This document shows positions 43,858 through 56,162 of a stretch of 64,000 nucleotides of DNA, piece after piece; position 1 is the stretch's first letter, and every line of letters starts with the position of its first letter. Under the pieces are notes generated by a model. It was not told the origin of the DNA. It was given only the letters and a program-made list of their open reading frames with translations, and did no database searches. Location: contig OZ004589.1 in the NCBI GenBank assembly GCA_963924555.1, forward strand, positions 1,116,001 through 1,180,000, given 5' to 3'. Position numbers and translations under genes: made by a program. This DNA is from Crambe crambe. Taxonomy: Eukaryota; Porifera; Demospongiae; Poecilosclerida; Crambeidae.

Positions 43858-46800
43858 ATGGAGCAAGAGGTCGAGCAATTGAGAACTTTGGTTGAAGATC
43901 TATTTGCCAAAGTGGAGGTGAGAAGAAGAAATTTAATTATGATCTGCTTTAGCCTAGCAATTAAATTCACATCTTTCTTTTCAGTCACTGGAGGAGAGGA
44001 TTGGAATATTGGAAGATGAGAAGGCTGCAAAGCCTGTGGGACCTGAGCCCATTCTTACCTGTGTTCAGTGCCTTGCAGAATATAAGGAGTCTGAAAATGG
44101 AGGTAAGTTTAACATGAATTTGCCCTGGAGTTTTTCACTCTGTTTTTCTATGCCTGCACACAGAGGGTTACTGCAAATACCACAATGGTACCATCAACTA
44201 TTACAAGAACAACCTGAGCTGCTGCAACAAGAGAGCCAACAATGGTGACCTACAGAGCGTGCCCGGGTGTACCAAGGGGAAGCATCACAGCAAACACCAC
44301 ATCAAGTATTTTTACACCATGTACTCTGTCTATATGAAGGAGCTGGTAAGATCTTAAATAAGCATATTAATAGCTTTTACACTATGTACTGACCATATTA
44401 TTAGCTATAAATATGCATCATGCATGAGTGAGTAATCACATGATTGGGTAATCAGCCAAGAGTCCCCCATCATGTTCCCATTGCAGAGCACCCCTATATT
44501 ATGCAATATGCTATTTTGGTTACAGTACATTATCAAGTCACCCCCCCCCCCCTTCTCTCATCTAAGTAACTGGATGGTGTATTATAGCTAGTGCACCGCA
44601 GGGTCTACCTGCCACCCCTCTTTATCGATTTGGTGGGAGAACACAGAGCTGTTATTTATTGTTGTATATTTTTAGTCTTCTGAGGCAAAGGAATTGTGGT
44701 TGGAGATGGACATTTATGACTACATTACTGAATCCTGTGAATGGGCAGAGGTCAGTGAGTACAAAGTATAGTACTAGGACCTGGGGACTTCCTCTTGAAC
44801 TTATAACTTCCTCTTGAACTTGTACAGTATACTCTACTAGGGCCTGGGGACTTCCTCTTGAACCTCTTGAACTTGTACACTATACTCTGACTTCACAATT
44901 ATGTTGAGATAAGTTCTTTATTTCAGGTTGCCATTTCAAAGGAAGGAAATTTATTTGTGATAGCTGGTCCTGTGCGCAACAGACCGGACGTTTGCACTGA
45001 ATTCACGATCAAAGAACTTAAAAAATGCAAGGTTAGTTTTTTCATAGCAATGACCCAGAAGCATAACTTCCCAACAAAGAATACAGTGTCTCTTTTTTCC
45101 CCTTTGCACCCAAAAAGAGGATAATCTGGTCCCAAAGTGAGGCCCCATTGCATTAATGTTGTTCATTGAACCCTGAGGCTATGGCTTTTATTAATGGATA
45201 TCGTACAAATGACTGTATGTTTGTTGCATGCAGAAACCTTCTTCAGTGGTGTTTGAAAAGAGTGACGATATTGGCTGGAGTCTCAAAGCTGAACTCCTTG
45301 CCTCTGGCACTACTGCAACAGGTATATACTGCCTTGAGGCACAGCTGTATGCAGATTACTATGCTCTCTTCCTCTTCAGCTATTATCATGACCATCAAGA
45401 CTGCTTGGTCAAATACACTTTATGCAAAGAAGGTCAACTTCACTCTAGATGGAGAAAAGGTCAACCTTGGAGAGATCAAGTGTCTTTCTGATCCAAGACC
45501 AAAAATAGTGAGTTGAGAATCCCCTTCAGAAACTTTGCATCATGGGAGCCTAGATCATATCATGAATCAAAATCAGTTTTGTTCCTGTCTGTTTGTGTAA
45601 TAGCCAGAAGTGGCCTACAGCATTCCAGAAGGGAACAAGTCTGGGCCAGAACTTGAGATTGGAGAAGACTTTTCCAAAGGAAGGAAAACTGACTATCCCA
45701 CCAAGACCAATGATGAGTGAGTAGACAGAAAATTAATGCAAGAGGGAGAGAGAGAGAGAGCAAACCAACTTTATTCAAAGCGATGAACAAAGTGACGAAA
45801 TTTAATAGGCTATTGATTCCGTGAAATGCAAAGTGACCACAAAAACCACAAAATTAAAATCCTCGAAAATATCTACACATATGGTATAATTATTTAGAGG
45901 GATCCCAAAAAGTGTGTATTTATTTATTGTATTGATTATTTTCATTTAATATTATTGGCCCATGCCAAGCCCTTTTGTCTCCAACTTCTTGGATCGTTTC
46001 ATTTTATTAATTTTAGCACATGCGCATTAGTCATTACGGAGTACTTTGACCTCGATCTTTCCAGATTGCTCTCTACAAGTATTTCAGAACTTCGCTTCAG
46101 ATTCTGAGAACTTCGCTTTCAGAGCAGCAGAACTTCGCCATCTGAAGCTTCCTGTAGACATGAAATTCCCTAACCATTGAAGGGTAACTAAAACTGGTCA
46201 TCCTTCCAGCTGCTCACGATTCACCACATGTGCAATTTTTTTTTACACTGCGCGCGAGCGATATAATAATTATTGCAACACATGCGAAACGAAATTAAAT
46301 TCCTTGAAATTTTATAATCTAGCTTGGTATTGATATTCACAAAATTTTAATTCCTTGAAAATATCTACCCATACGGTACCTCCTTAATAATCAGGGCACT
46401 TATTGCTGGTCCCAAAAAGTGTCCACGTTCCACTGTAGAGGTTTCACTGGTATTCAATGTACTGATTCCAATCCATTTCAATTATGGTTGTGTTTTTCAG
46501 CATGTTTATGATAGAGCTGAAGCAACTGGGGGACACGGAGGTTGGTTCTGATATGTGGGACAGAGATGGAAAGTGGAAAAACTACTTCACTACCACCATC
46601 AAGGCTACCAACGGCTCCATGGATATCATCTCCATGGTGGATGTGCAGGGAGACTACAAGAACAAAAGTGAGGAGAACTGGTAGAACATTAATATTGAAA
46701 GTCGAGTTGTATTGCCACTTCTTTCCACTAGCTAGAATTCTCTCTCACACACACACACCCAGCCTCTGATAAAATTTAGACTTGTGCTGGTTCTAGCTTG

Positions 46801-49452
46801 TGATGTTGTCCCTTTAGATGGAGACTGGGTCAAATGTGATCAAGTGCTTGTGAGGCAGAAAGGCAGTAATAAAGACTTTGAGACTCTGGACTTCCTCCTC
46901 GATGCAGCTGCACCCATGACCCTCAGCGTGACTCTTGGCATTGAGATCCAAGGTAAGTTCAAATAGCAGCTGCATAGCATAACTAGTGTACATACACAAA
47001 GATATTGTCACTATAATATATCTACTCTAATTTTCACGATTAGCACCAGCAGAGCCACTCCATGAGCTGGTTTTGAAATTTGAAATTTGGTCAAGAATTG
47101 AGAAAGTTAGAGTGAATGATCAAGGGGTCAAGTGAACCCAAATAGACTATAGTTTTTGTGCATTCATTAAGTTTATGTAGCTAATGGGATGTTTTTATTC
47201 TTCCCCCACCACCCCCCCCCCCCCTCCCTCCCCCCGGCTAAAAATGACTTCCTCCCTGCGATATGAAAAAGTGATCGTGAGTCTGGGTTGTTTTTTTTTT
47301 TAATTGTGACTTTAGTGTGATAAAATTAATGTCCATGTGTGTGTTATAGATCGTTCTCCCAAGGACAACCAAGAGCGGCAGCGAGCACATCACAGTCTCC
47401 CCCAGCCCCTCCTCCTCAGAGTCACTTTCATTGATAAAGACAAGAGAACTGCCTCCCTCATCTTCGAACAGGTAATGGTTGACCGTACTTTGGTTTTTAT
47501 TCAGAGGGAAAGGAGGGATCATTAAATATTAATTAATTAATTAATCAATTAATTAATTAATTAATTAATTAATTAATTAATTAAATTAATAATTAATTAA
47601 TTAATTAAATATATATATAGCAAACGGTTTGCTATAATTATATTTAATCAAAGTCAGAGCTGGGAAGTCTTCACCAAGTGTTCTGATTTTTACCCCGTGT
47701 TCAAAATTATAGCTACTCTTACCAGGCTTTAGTATACATAGCTAACATGTGACATTTTGTTTCCAGGGAAACAGACCTCTTCCTCTGGCCACTCTTGAGA
47801 AACGTCAAGCCAGCTGGGCTAAAAAGAAGCAGATTCTCTTTTACTTGTTTGCAGATGACGTTGATCTTCGTCACAGAAGTGATGTTGCATTATATTATGT
47901 GAGTCTATTAGCAGTAACTACTACCTACAATACATTATCATTTTATATAATTTAAGCTATTAACAATTACAATGTTAATAAACTTATTCTAATTGTTACA
48001 GCTTAGCTTTACACAGGGTATCTTCCCCATTATTCTTTTTTTCCAGAATGATGAAGGCGTACTGTGCTATCGTCCGGCTCCAAATGATAACGGATCTTCA
48101 ATTTTCTACCTGCGCGAGTCAGAATTTGAGACAGCAGCTTATAAAGCTAAGGCATGCTACAATCATTGGAAATTAAATCTAGAGCAGAAAAAATGTCCTT
48201 AGAACCTATACTTGTAATCATATTTAAGATAGTTTCATAGAAAGAATTTGATGTCACTAAGTTATCTGTTGTTGTTGTTATTTTTTTATATCAAGAAATC
48301 TGGAGTAAAGGAACGAGAGTTGACAAGTTTTAGGAAGGAGAGTAAAGGAAGCAAGATAGAGCTTTTTGCAATCGTGGATTTAGACAACCAACACACCTTT
48401 GCTCTTAAGGTTAGAACTTTATATTGTTTGGCTAATCATAGTAATCAATACTTCTAATTTCCTTGTCTGCATGGCTTAACTCACAAGGTTGCAATCACCA
48501 CCCCTACTTCTTCTGCTGTGGGTTATTACCTTTTACCAAGGGATGACTTCTCACAGGCAACCCTCACTGTTGAACAAGAAGAGGTATGTGAAATTCACTA
48601 ACCATGCACTGCATGTTTCATTTCACCACTTTTCGCTGTGATTGCTTACAAGGTGGAGGTCAATAGTAACTTGACAGTGAAGTGGAGTGGTTTGCCTCGT
48701 GTTTCCAAGCAGGATATGATAGGTATGCATGGTTATGATACTTGCTGTACAGTGGAACCTCTAAATGCGGACACCTTTGGGACCAGCGAAAAGTGTCCTG
48801 ATTAGAGAGGTGTCCCTATTTCAGGGGTTAAATTGTATATTGTGTTGAAACAAGAAAAAGTGTCCTGATTAGAGAGGTTTTTGCATTTCAGGGGAGTCCA
48901 CATTTAGGGGTTCCACTGTACTCACGTCTGTAGCCTAGAAAATAACTGTTTACTGCTGCAAAAGTGAGAAATGCCCTGATACTTTTATCTAAGAAATTAA
49001 AGGGTACATGACCAGGCTGGATAAGGCTAGTTAGGCAGCTGTGTCATAGATGGAGCACAAAAGCAGGTTGGCTGTGCATGGGTGGGATGCCCCCAGGATG
49101 TCGGTGCCCCCTTGATTTGCATTTTTTTTAAATTTATCAGCAATCATTACTCCCCTTGGAAGTAAACAGATCTCTTCAGCTTATAATCGAGCAGAGAAGA
49201 TGGAAGGCTCAATCAGTATGAAGGTGAGGGAGGACTTAATCTTTGGGAGGGGGGAACATAGCCTCAGGCTAAATACATGATGAATCAGTGATTGATGTAG
49301 CTATGTGCATGACCATGTGATCACTACAGGTTCCAAGGAACCCAGGGGAGTATGAACTCCACTACTACCCCAAGCAGCTGATGGGGACTTACACCAGCCT
49401 CAGGCACAATATCAGTGTGGCCTCTGCCACTTTCACTGTCATCCGAGCATAG
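43858..49452 (+). CDS. uncharacterised 671-residue protein with CHORD-like zinc finger
   Basis: Not recognised as a named family. Eighteen exons: 43858-43917, 43985-44102, 44164-44345, 44676-44750, 44927-45031, 45234-45321, 45380-45507, 45604-45716, 46501-46667, 46818-46952, 47350-47471, 47767-47898, 48047-48151, 48296-48409, 48488-48583, 48653-48722, 49141-49223, 49330-49452. They sum to 672 codons with no phase conflict. The N-terminus (residues 1-35) is a short coiled coil (EVEQLRTLVEDLFAKVE). Next comes a Cys/His cluster at about residues 48-105: CVQC, CKYHNG, LSCC, PGCTKGKHHSKHH. This spacing resembles the CHORD zinc fold of CHORDC1/RAR1. The rest is beta-rich, with Trp and aromatic strands such as DMFMIELKQLGDTEVGSDMW and WVKCDQVLVRQKG. 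The end resembles an Ig-like sandwich (LTVKWSGLP, PGEYELHYYPKQL). The exon 13 donor is GC (AAG|gcatgc). No signal peptide is seen, so it is probably cytosolic. Confidence 0.85.
47020..47155. repeat. family A element, right half
   Basis: Core CACCAGCAGAGCCACTCCAT, then GAAATTTGGTCAAGAATTGA and TGATCAAGGGGTCAAGTGAA, terminus CAAATAGACTATAG. It is in intron 10 of the CHORD-like gene. Confidence 0.65.
47524..47625. repeat. (TTAA)n AT-rich microsatellite
   Basis: TTAATTAA tandem tract followed by ATATATATA. It is in intron 11 of the CHORD-like gene. Confidence 0.95.
48750..48918. mobile_element. complete TA-flanked palindromic element, family B
   Basis: TA|CAGTGGAACCTCTAAATGCGGACA at the left mirrors GTCCACATTTAGGGGTTCCACTG|TA at the right, 169 bp in all. 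Two internal GTGTCCTGATTAGAGAGG motifs also occur in related fragments at 28480-28760, 46380-46440 and 54810-54850. It is in intron 16 of the CHORD-like gene. Confidence 0.8.
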
Positions 49453-49770
49453 TTAGCCAGAATAATTACCTATAACAGACATCCATAGGTTTGTATCTAG
49501 CTGATAGCTGTGAGTGTATGAAGTTTGCTATTAGATAAGTATATAGCTAATAGACAGGACAATTTTTAGCCTTGAATTTTTTATGAAGCTGATTATTATA
49601 CTAATAACTGCTAATCAATGGTATTTACATAAGAGGGGGTATTATTATGGTTGAACAATGAGTTTACATTAATTATGGCCAGTACTGCTAGCTACTTTAG
49701 TTATAAAATGTCTGTAGGCTCTGTGGAGATCACATCCAGTGTCACATCACATTTGGCTTCATCTGCACTG
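49453..49770. other. convergent 3' spacer
   Basis: AT-rich spacer between two convergent genes. It probably holds both 3' UTRs. Nothing else is seen. Confidence 0.5.
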
Positions 49771-51936
49771 TCACAGTGATCTTCTACTCGACAATCGAGA
49801 GCATGAACCTGGTTCCAGATGGTCGGGAGTTGGGGACAGTGGTGGTAATTCCTCATCATTAGTATTCGTTAACAAGGGTGAAAGTACTCGTTGACGCGGA
49901 ACAAGATCAGACATAAATGCATTTGAAAGTCTTCTCTCTCGCTCCCATCTCGACACGGCATTTAGCAAATTATCTGTGCTGTCAAAGGTGTGCTTCCTGC
50001 TCCCACTTTGCAATGGTGTAGCAAAACCAGTACCATATTCCATGATTGAGCATTGTCTTGCCCGCTCCCACGATTCAACGCTGTCTAGGAATTCTTCAAA
50101 TTCATCATCCCCTCTTATAGAATTGCTTAACAGTCTTGCATGGTGAGGAACATGTAAGGGATTAGTCACAGCATCAGTATTTGATGTTCCAGCCGTTAAT
50201 TCCAACATCCTTAAGTTAGTATTTGCATTACACGATCCTCCATCCATTACTTCCCTTGCTGTAGCTAATTGAATGACGGAACGTTTCTCCCTCCTTCTTC
50301 TTCCACTCAAAAACACTGAAATGGCAAACAATTTCAAGAGAATTCTCTTCTTTACGGGAGTGACCAAACAGAGATTGTACTCCCTTTTTTCCAACCTTTT
50401 ACGGAGTCCAGGTAGAACGGCAAGGAGTTCATTTACTACTCTGAAGTAAGTGGCCTTGCGCTCCAATTTGCCAAAGAGAGAATGAGGAGCAAGTAGATTA
50501 TGAACATCCGCCATCTCCATCAGTAGTGTTGTTAAAGAACTGTGTGTTATGTTTCCGAGCAATTCGGCCTCTCTGCAGTATGTATTGATGATTTTAATTT
50601 GCTGAGAGAGTTGGTGGACAGGAGTGAAGAATTTTGGGTAGGAGTAACATGTCTCCAAATCTTTACGAGCTTGTATCATTGCTGTGAAGTATTTGAGTGT
50701 GTGGAAGTTTACCAGTCTCTTGCCTGGATCTAGATCGGAGAGCATGGGCCAAAAGGAGCCAAACCTTTTGGTCAGCATTCGAGAATTCCTCAGCAAGATG
50801 TAGCCTAACCACACAATAGTGGCTAGCAACCAACTTAAGTTGATGACTAGGAGACCGGCAAGTAGATTCTTTCCAGATAGAAGTGCACTTTGCACCTGCA
50901 GTGCTAAGAGTGAGCCGATTAGCAAGTTGCACAGGTGCACGAATAAACTAAACACCAAGATGATGTTGAAAACCGTCAGCCTGAAGACTGGAAGTAGCAT
51001 GGTAGCTAAACAGGGGATGCATAAGTATGAAAAGATAGCAATGCTCTGGAACTGTGGGATGTAATAAAGTCCTCCATAGAGAGAGAGGATGATTGCCTTG
51101 TGGAAGAAGCTGAGAGGTCTGAAGAACACCCAGGGTCTCTTAAAGGAAGAGAAGAGAGAGTAGTTACTTGTGGCCCATGATGAATCAAGTCCGAGCATGA
51201 ATTCTATTTCTTTTAAGAGCAAGTGTCTTTCATGATTTCTCCAGGATTTTTTGCCAGTGCAGAAAGAAGGGGTGGGCAGTTCCAATCTTATCTTGAAGAG
51301 GAGCCAAATGGGTGTGGCTATAAAGTAGCCCATGGCAACAAACAGAAGCGGTACAAGAATACAGCAATGCTTCACACCCCAGCAGACTGTGTCTCTAAGC
51401 ACGATTGAACGATAAAGTGTTTCTCCGGTTTCTTGATTTGAATAAACTTGGCAGTCGAAGAGACGAATGAAAGTGATCCCAAATGGTATGGAAGATATTT
51501 GAACTCCAAACATAAAGATATTGAATAGCCTTGCTCTAAGAACTACACTATTTGATGGTGTCATTGACCAGAATCTTGGAATAGCAAAGTAGCAGAGTAT
51601 GAATGATGCTATGAATAATATGATTACTACAAGCCATAGTATGCAGAAAGCCAAGTAATCGAATGGGATGGCATTAGGATCAGGATAAGCTTGAGCTTTC
51701 CCATGGTACACAGTGTGGATTTTAGAGAACTCCCAGAAGTCGAGATTAGCAAATAGGAGGAAGCTGGTTCCTTTTATCCACTCCACGGGCCAGGGCCAAT
51801 AGAGTGACAACGAGAGAATGATTGAGAGCAGCTGTAGATAGTCCAGACAGAGTAACACAGTATCAGACTTCACCAGAGACACACTTCTCCTGAGATTTAT
51901 TTTTTCAGACCTCTTACCACTTTCGGTATCATCCAT
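49771..51936 (-). CDS. 721-residue polytopic membrane protein, TRP-like C-terminal module
   Basis: Single-exon multi-pass protein; function unknown. I count roughly ten hydrophobic segments between residues 28 and about 405 (for example LDYLQLLSIILSLSLYWPWP, ILWLVVIILFIASFILCYFA, LVPLLFVAMGYFIATPIWLL, FNIILVFSLFVHLCNLLIGS, LLVINLSWLLATIVWLGYIL). The entry LLCLDYLQLLSIILSLSLYW and the FANLDFWEF that follows resemble the NYLQVVSLL...WP...N.D module. That module forms the membrane end of many large eukaryotic surface proteins and fungal TRP-like proteins. Here it lacks the long ectodomain and starts near the N-terminus. The last 300 residues are cytosol-like, with a Lys/Arg patch (SGRRRREKR) and two SxxSWERxRxxS repeats (about 600-650). 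It is divergent from ALKBH7. Confidence 0.75.
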   Translation of the reverse strand: MDDTESGKRSEKINLRRSVSLVKSDTVLLCLDYLQLLSIILSLSLYWPWPVEWIKGTSFLLFANLDFWEFSKIHTVYHGKAQAYPDPNAIPFDYLAFCILWLVVIILFIASFILCYFAIPRFWSMTPSNSVVLRARLFNIFMFGVQISSIPFGITFIRLFDCQVYSNQETGETLYRSIVLRDTVCWGVKHCCILVPLLFVAMGYFIATPIWLLFKIRLELPTPSFCTGKKSWRNHERHLLLKEIEFMLGLDSSWATSNYSLFSSFKRPWVFFRPLSFFHKAIILSLYGGLYYIPQFQSIAIFSYLCIPCLATMLLPVFRLTVFNIILVFSLFVHLCNLLIGSLLALQVQSALLSGKNLLAGLLVINLSWLLATIVWLGYILLRNSRMLTKRFGSFWPMLSDLDPGKRLVNFHTLKYFTAMIQARKDLETCYSYPKFFTPVHQLSQQIKIINTYCREAELLGNITHSSLTTLLMEMADVHNLLAPHSLFGKLERKATYFRVVNELLAVLPGLRKRLEKREYNLCLVTPVKKRILLKLFAISVFLSGRRRREKRSVIQLATAREVMDGGSCNANTNLRMLELTAGTSNTDAVTNPLHVPHHARLLSNSIRGDDEFEEFLDSVESWERARQCSIMEYGTGFATPLQSGSRKHTFDSTDNLLNAVSRWERERRLSNAFMSDLVPRQRVLSPLLTNTNDEELPPLSPTPDHLEPGSCSRLSSRRSL

Positions 51937-52060
51937 TACAATGACTTTTGATAACTGATATGTTTCTCTCCGCTTGAGCTTCTAGTTAAGTTCTTTGCAC
52001 CTCGAAATTGAGCATGCGCAGTGGGGAATAAAACGATACTTTACCTATTTCAGATGCATA
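51937..52060. promoter_or_regulatory. bidirectional promoter membrane protein / ALKBH7
   Basis: 124 bp between divergent start codons. GAGCATGCGCAGTGG lies at 52011-52025. No TATA box is seen. Confidence 0.45.
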
Positions 52061-52769
52061 ATGATTGGTGTAAGAAGCATCATTTGTCCTGGCAGCAACT
52101 GCCCCCTGCATAGACTGATAGTGATCAGGAGACTTCTGAGAGCACAGAGACATTCTGCAGCCACTGTGTGGGGAAAAGGAGTTCAGTTCTTCTCTTCAGT
52201 CTCAGCCTTCTCAGCCTGCCCTTCTGATCAGGAGTTGATTGATCACAGTGCATCTGCAGCTGAAGATGTCAGACACTTCAAAGTCATACCAAGGTTTGCC
52301 ACTTCGCAAGAAGAACAGAGCATTCTAAAGGAGGCCTCACGAGCTTTGAGGGGAAGGAAGTACCAGTACGACCACTGGGATGGGGTGAGGAAGAAAGGAA
52401 AGCTAATGAGTGTAGGTACTGCCCACATCATGCTATGCCATTATTGTACTATCTTTATCTTTTGAATCTACCTCCACTAAAAGACTTATGACAATAATTG
52501 CATACCATGTTTCTAATAATTTTTTGTGATACTCTCTCCATCTCCAGGCCATTGAAGGTTACAGAGAAACTGAGAAGCTGCAGTGGGAAGAGGAGAATAG
52601 ACCACTTGTTGATAAGTTACGGAAACTGACTGAACTGGCAGTGGAAGGGAAAGAGTTGAAGACTCTCGAGGAAATTCACGTGCTGGACCTTGCACCAGAT
52701 GGAGAAATCAAACCTCACATTGACAGCATCAAGGTATATAGCTAAATGAAGTGAGTCTGCCCCTTTAAT

Positions 52770-52824
<55 letters not shown>

Positions 52825-53149
52825 AATGTAGTTTTGTGGTGAAGTCATTGCAGGAGTGAGCTTGCTGTCTTCAAGTGTGATGAAAATGGAGCATGAAGAG
52901 GACCCAGGGAAATGGATCCATGCTCTCCTCCCCCAGTTCTCTCTTTACATTATGAGGTAAAGGCAGCAAAGAGTTTGTCTATATATTGAAAAGATGAACA
53001 ATTCTTGCATTCTAACACTTAACTTCAGTGGTGCTGTGAGGTACAAATACAAACATTCGATTCCTAAGGAAGCAGGTGCCATCTTTAAGGGAGAGAGAAT
53101 ACCAAGGAACAGAAGACTTTCCATTATTTGTAGAACTGTAGCTCTTTGA
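52061..53149 (+). CDS. ALKBH7: ALKBH7, mitochondrial 2-oxoglutarate dioxygenase
   Basis: AlkB-family Fe(II)/2OG enzyme of the mitochondrial matrix, 251 residues; in vertebrates it is linked to programmed necrosis and fatty-acid handling. Exons: 52061-52384, 52548-52733, 52832-52956, 53029-53149; 252 codons in phase. The first 45 residues are basic and lack acidic residues (IRRLLRAQRHSAATVW), a good mitochondrial presequence. Landmarks are YQYDHWDGAIEGYRETEK, VLDLAPDGEIKPHIDSIKFC (iron ligands His and Asp), GVSLLSSSVMKM, RYKYKHSI (distal His) and RIPRNRRLSIICR (2OG-binding Arg). An upstream in-frame non-ATG extension is open but starts inside the divergent promoter, so I chose the ATG at 52061. 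Confidence 0.95.
52775..52820. repeat. (CT)n microsatellite in ALKBH7 intron 2
   Basis: About 22 CT units, serving as the pyrimidine-rich stretch just before the exon 3 acceptor. Confidence 0.95.
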
Positions 53150-54612
53150 ATTCATAACACAGTAGGCACATAAGCAATTAAAGTGCAACCTCCAATAAAG
53201 GACCCTCCAAAGGACAAAGGACAATCTCCCAACAAAGGACGCTCTTTTGGCCTCTATAAGTGGCTGATCCTTTACTTGGAGGTTTCATTTTTAATTAAGA
53301 CGTGCGTTAATTACGTGATCACTTCCTGTCTGGTGGCTTGTACTAGACTAGGTCAATGGAGTGGAATTTGACTTTTAACATTACTGTATTTTACCTGTGA
53401 TATCTCAGAAATGCTTTCAGCTAAAGCTTTCATTTTTTGATACTTACTAAATGAAAGGTTGGTGATCACTCTCTTTACCTTTAATTCAGCAAAAACTCAG
53501 TGCCCTCTCTGATGTGGCAGGGCTAACTAGTGAGATTTCGGCATGGGTACCTATCTTCAGTACACCGGACATCTCGATGCGAAATGGATTGGGCCTTTGA
53601 TACTTTGCATGTGGATAGCCAACAGTATGAACTATATAATCATGCAAAAAACTTAAGTCTAGCTTGAAAACACACTGAACTGCAGGACAATGAAATGTCA
53701 CAAAAAATCACTTATTTTGGAGTGACACAGCAAACTTTCTACTCATAAAAGGTTTCTGAGACTTGAATGGAGGCTTAACTAGCCCTTTCTTTATAGTGTG
53801 GAGCAATCAGACTGTTTGTATGTTAAACCAATAAAAAGTTATACAAGTTTTATTGGCACTATTTTTTCAACTTTCTCCAAACTGGTCAACTTTAGTACAC
53901 CGGACATCTCGATGCAAATGGTCTGTTCCCAAATTTTTTAGTTGCTATCTGATCCACACAGTTTGAACTTTAATATGTATAATAAGATATGCACAAAACC
54001 TTGTCATAAATGAAATATGACTGTTGAAAAGTATAGATTACAGCTTCAGAGGTACTTAACGCATTTTAGTGTAAACTGATAATGGGACACTGTTTTTATG
54101 ATACTCAAGAGATTTATGTATATGATTATGTATCTTTCCTCCTCCATCAGGGCTCAAAGTAACACTCTAATAATGTCTGGACATTGTTATCTAATAGCAG
54201 TTTTATAGCTGTAATGGAAATTTGGTCAAACAAAAGCAGAAAATGACCGGAAAATCGACTGGAAAATGTCCTGTGACTGACTGTTATTTTTTGAGCCCTG
54301 CTCGTTTTATCCTCCAATAACATGACAATTAAATCACCATGGCATTGCCATGTAGAAATGCAGCTGACGAAAATTATTTATGTAACTGAAGTTAGTAAAA
54401 ATAAATGATTGGGAATCATTACTAAGATAAAATTTTAAAAGTAATAATAACTTGCTACTGTACATACCCAGCAATAGCTTTAGTCCATATTCACACACAT
54501 GACAAAAAATAGTAGGAATCTCATGAATGGCATATTATTATTAATAATGTGAAACTGCTAATAGTTGTGTTGTTTATTTGTTGTTGTTTGTTTTTTTTAA
54601 GATGTCCACTAG
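53150..54612. other. convergent intergenic region with repeats
   Basis: Contains a diverged family B fragment (53175-53290, CAACCTCCAATAAAGGACCC ... CTTTACTTGGAGGTTTCA). A duplicated motif, TAGTACACCGGACATCTCGATGC-like, occurs at about 53568 and 53892 in direct orientation. No gene is seen. Confidence 0.5.
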
Positions 54613-56096
54613 CTAGTCCTCTTGCTCTTGTAAGAATTCTCTCATGTACTGGTTGACTAAGTCGGGCTGATCCTGCTGTACCCAATGGCTACAGTTGGGG
54701 ATGTGTCTATATCATCATAGGAAAGAAGAAAGGAACTGATCACCGACTGAAATTTCTCAAGACTCCTTGAAATGGAAGCTTAATCCCACACACTATCTGT
54801 GGGCCAGTATCAAGTGTCCTGATTGGAGAGGTGCCCCTTAATTTCAAGGGTTAATTAAAGACTATATTACAGTTAGCTCTGATGGGCAATCTAGTAGCTA
54901 GTAATACTAATGATTTAATGTACGTATGCATTCACCCGGCACCTTGATCATTCACTATAACATTTCAGAGACCGGCAGAGAGAGTGAGGCAATGTAGTAA
55001 TTTTACTGCTAGTAATCTAGTAATTTTACTCTAGTAATCTAGTAGTTTTACTACTGATAGTAACCTAGTTAGTAATCTAGTTAAATTTACTGTTAGTAAT
55101 CTTGCTAGTAATCTACTAGTGAGTTTTCTTACTTAATGGTGATGTTGCTAGCCACTGCTGTGTGTTCATCAGCCATGCCGGTATCCAAGGCTGCATCATT
55201 GTCTCCCTACAAAAGCAGGAAAGGAGACATTTTTTGTGTAACACATACACAACATTATCCATTCATTGACTTTAAAATGAATCAACCACCTCACATATTG
55301 ATGAAAATTAAATGTGTTATGTTCTATAATGGTTGAACACTATCTCTACACTATATTTCAGCCCCAGTCATGGAGAGCTAAACAACACAGAGGGATTGTT
55401 ATGTCTGCAGTACCTTCAAACTGCTGTGTAGTTACAATGACCTAACTACAAGCTTGCAAGTAGTGAACACTCATTAGCTGTGAACTTTACCAGAAAGCAC
55501 AAGAATTCTGTAGCAACAACTAAATCACCATCACCACACTTTACTAAATTAAACTCTCATAGAGGAAAGGATCCAGTGTTGCTGGTGATATTGATGGCAA
55601 CACATACTCCAAGGGACTTTCATTATGTATATTAGAGATGGGTAGGATTGGATATGGGAGGGGTTTGATAGAATAGTGTTCCAAGTGCCTTGCTGAATAA
55701 CAGGTGTTGGCATAGCCGACATTATTACCCTGTGGCCAAGAGGAGGGGGTCCACTGTATACGTGTGCTGAGGTGTCAGGGGGTTGGTTTCACTATATACA
55801 GAGGAGTCAAGTCCATACAGTCAGTTTTCTGGTTAGGAATGCAAGCCACCATTCCCTTACCCAAATAAGAAGAGTTGGAATGTCGATCTTCTTTGGGGGT
55901 TCCCCCCTGCTCCTCTGTCCACTCCTCCCATTCATCATGCAGCGATAGTAATTAATAGGGGCAGTGAGGGCGCCTGGCTGCGAGAATGTGTACTTGTAGG
56001 CCTCCAGCACCTCTGGAGGAAACGAGTCCTTGGAAATCGCCCCCTACATGAAAATAAGAGGATATTAAGATTGCCCCTAGTAATCCCCCAAGTAAT

Positions 56097-56162
<66 letters not shown>

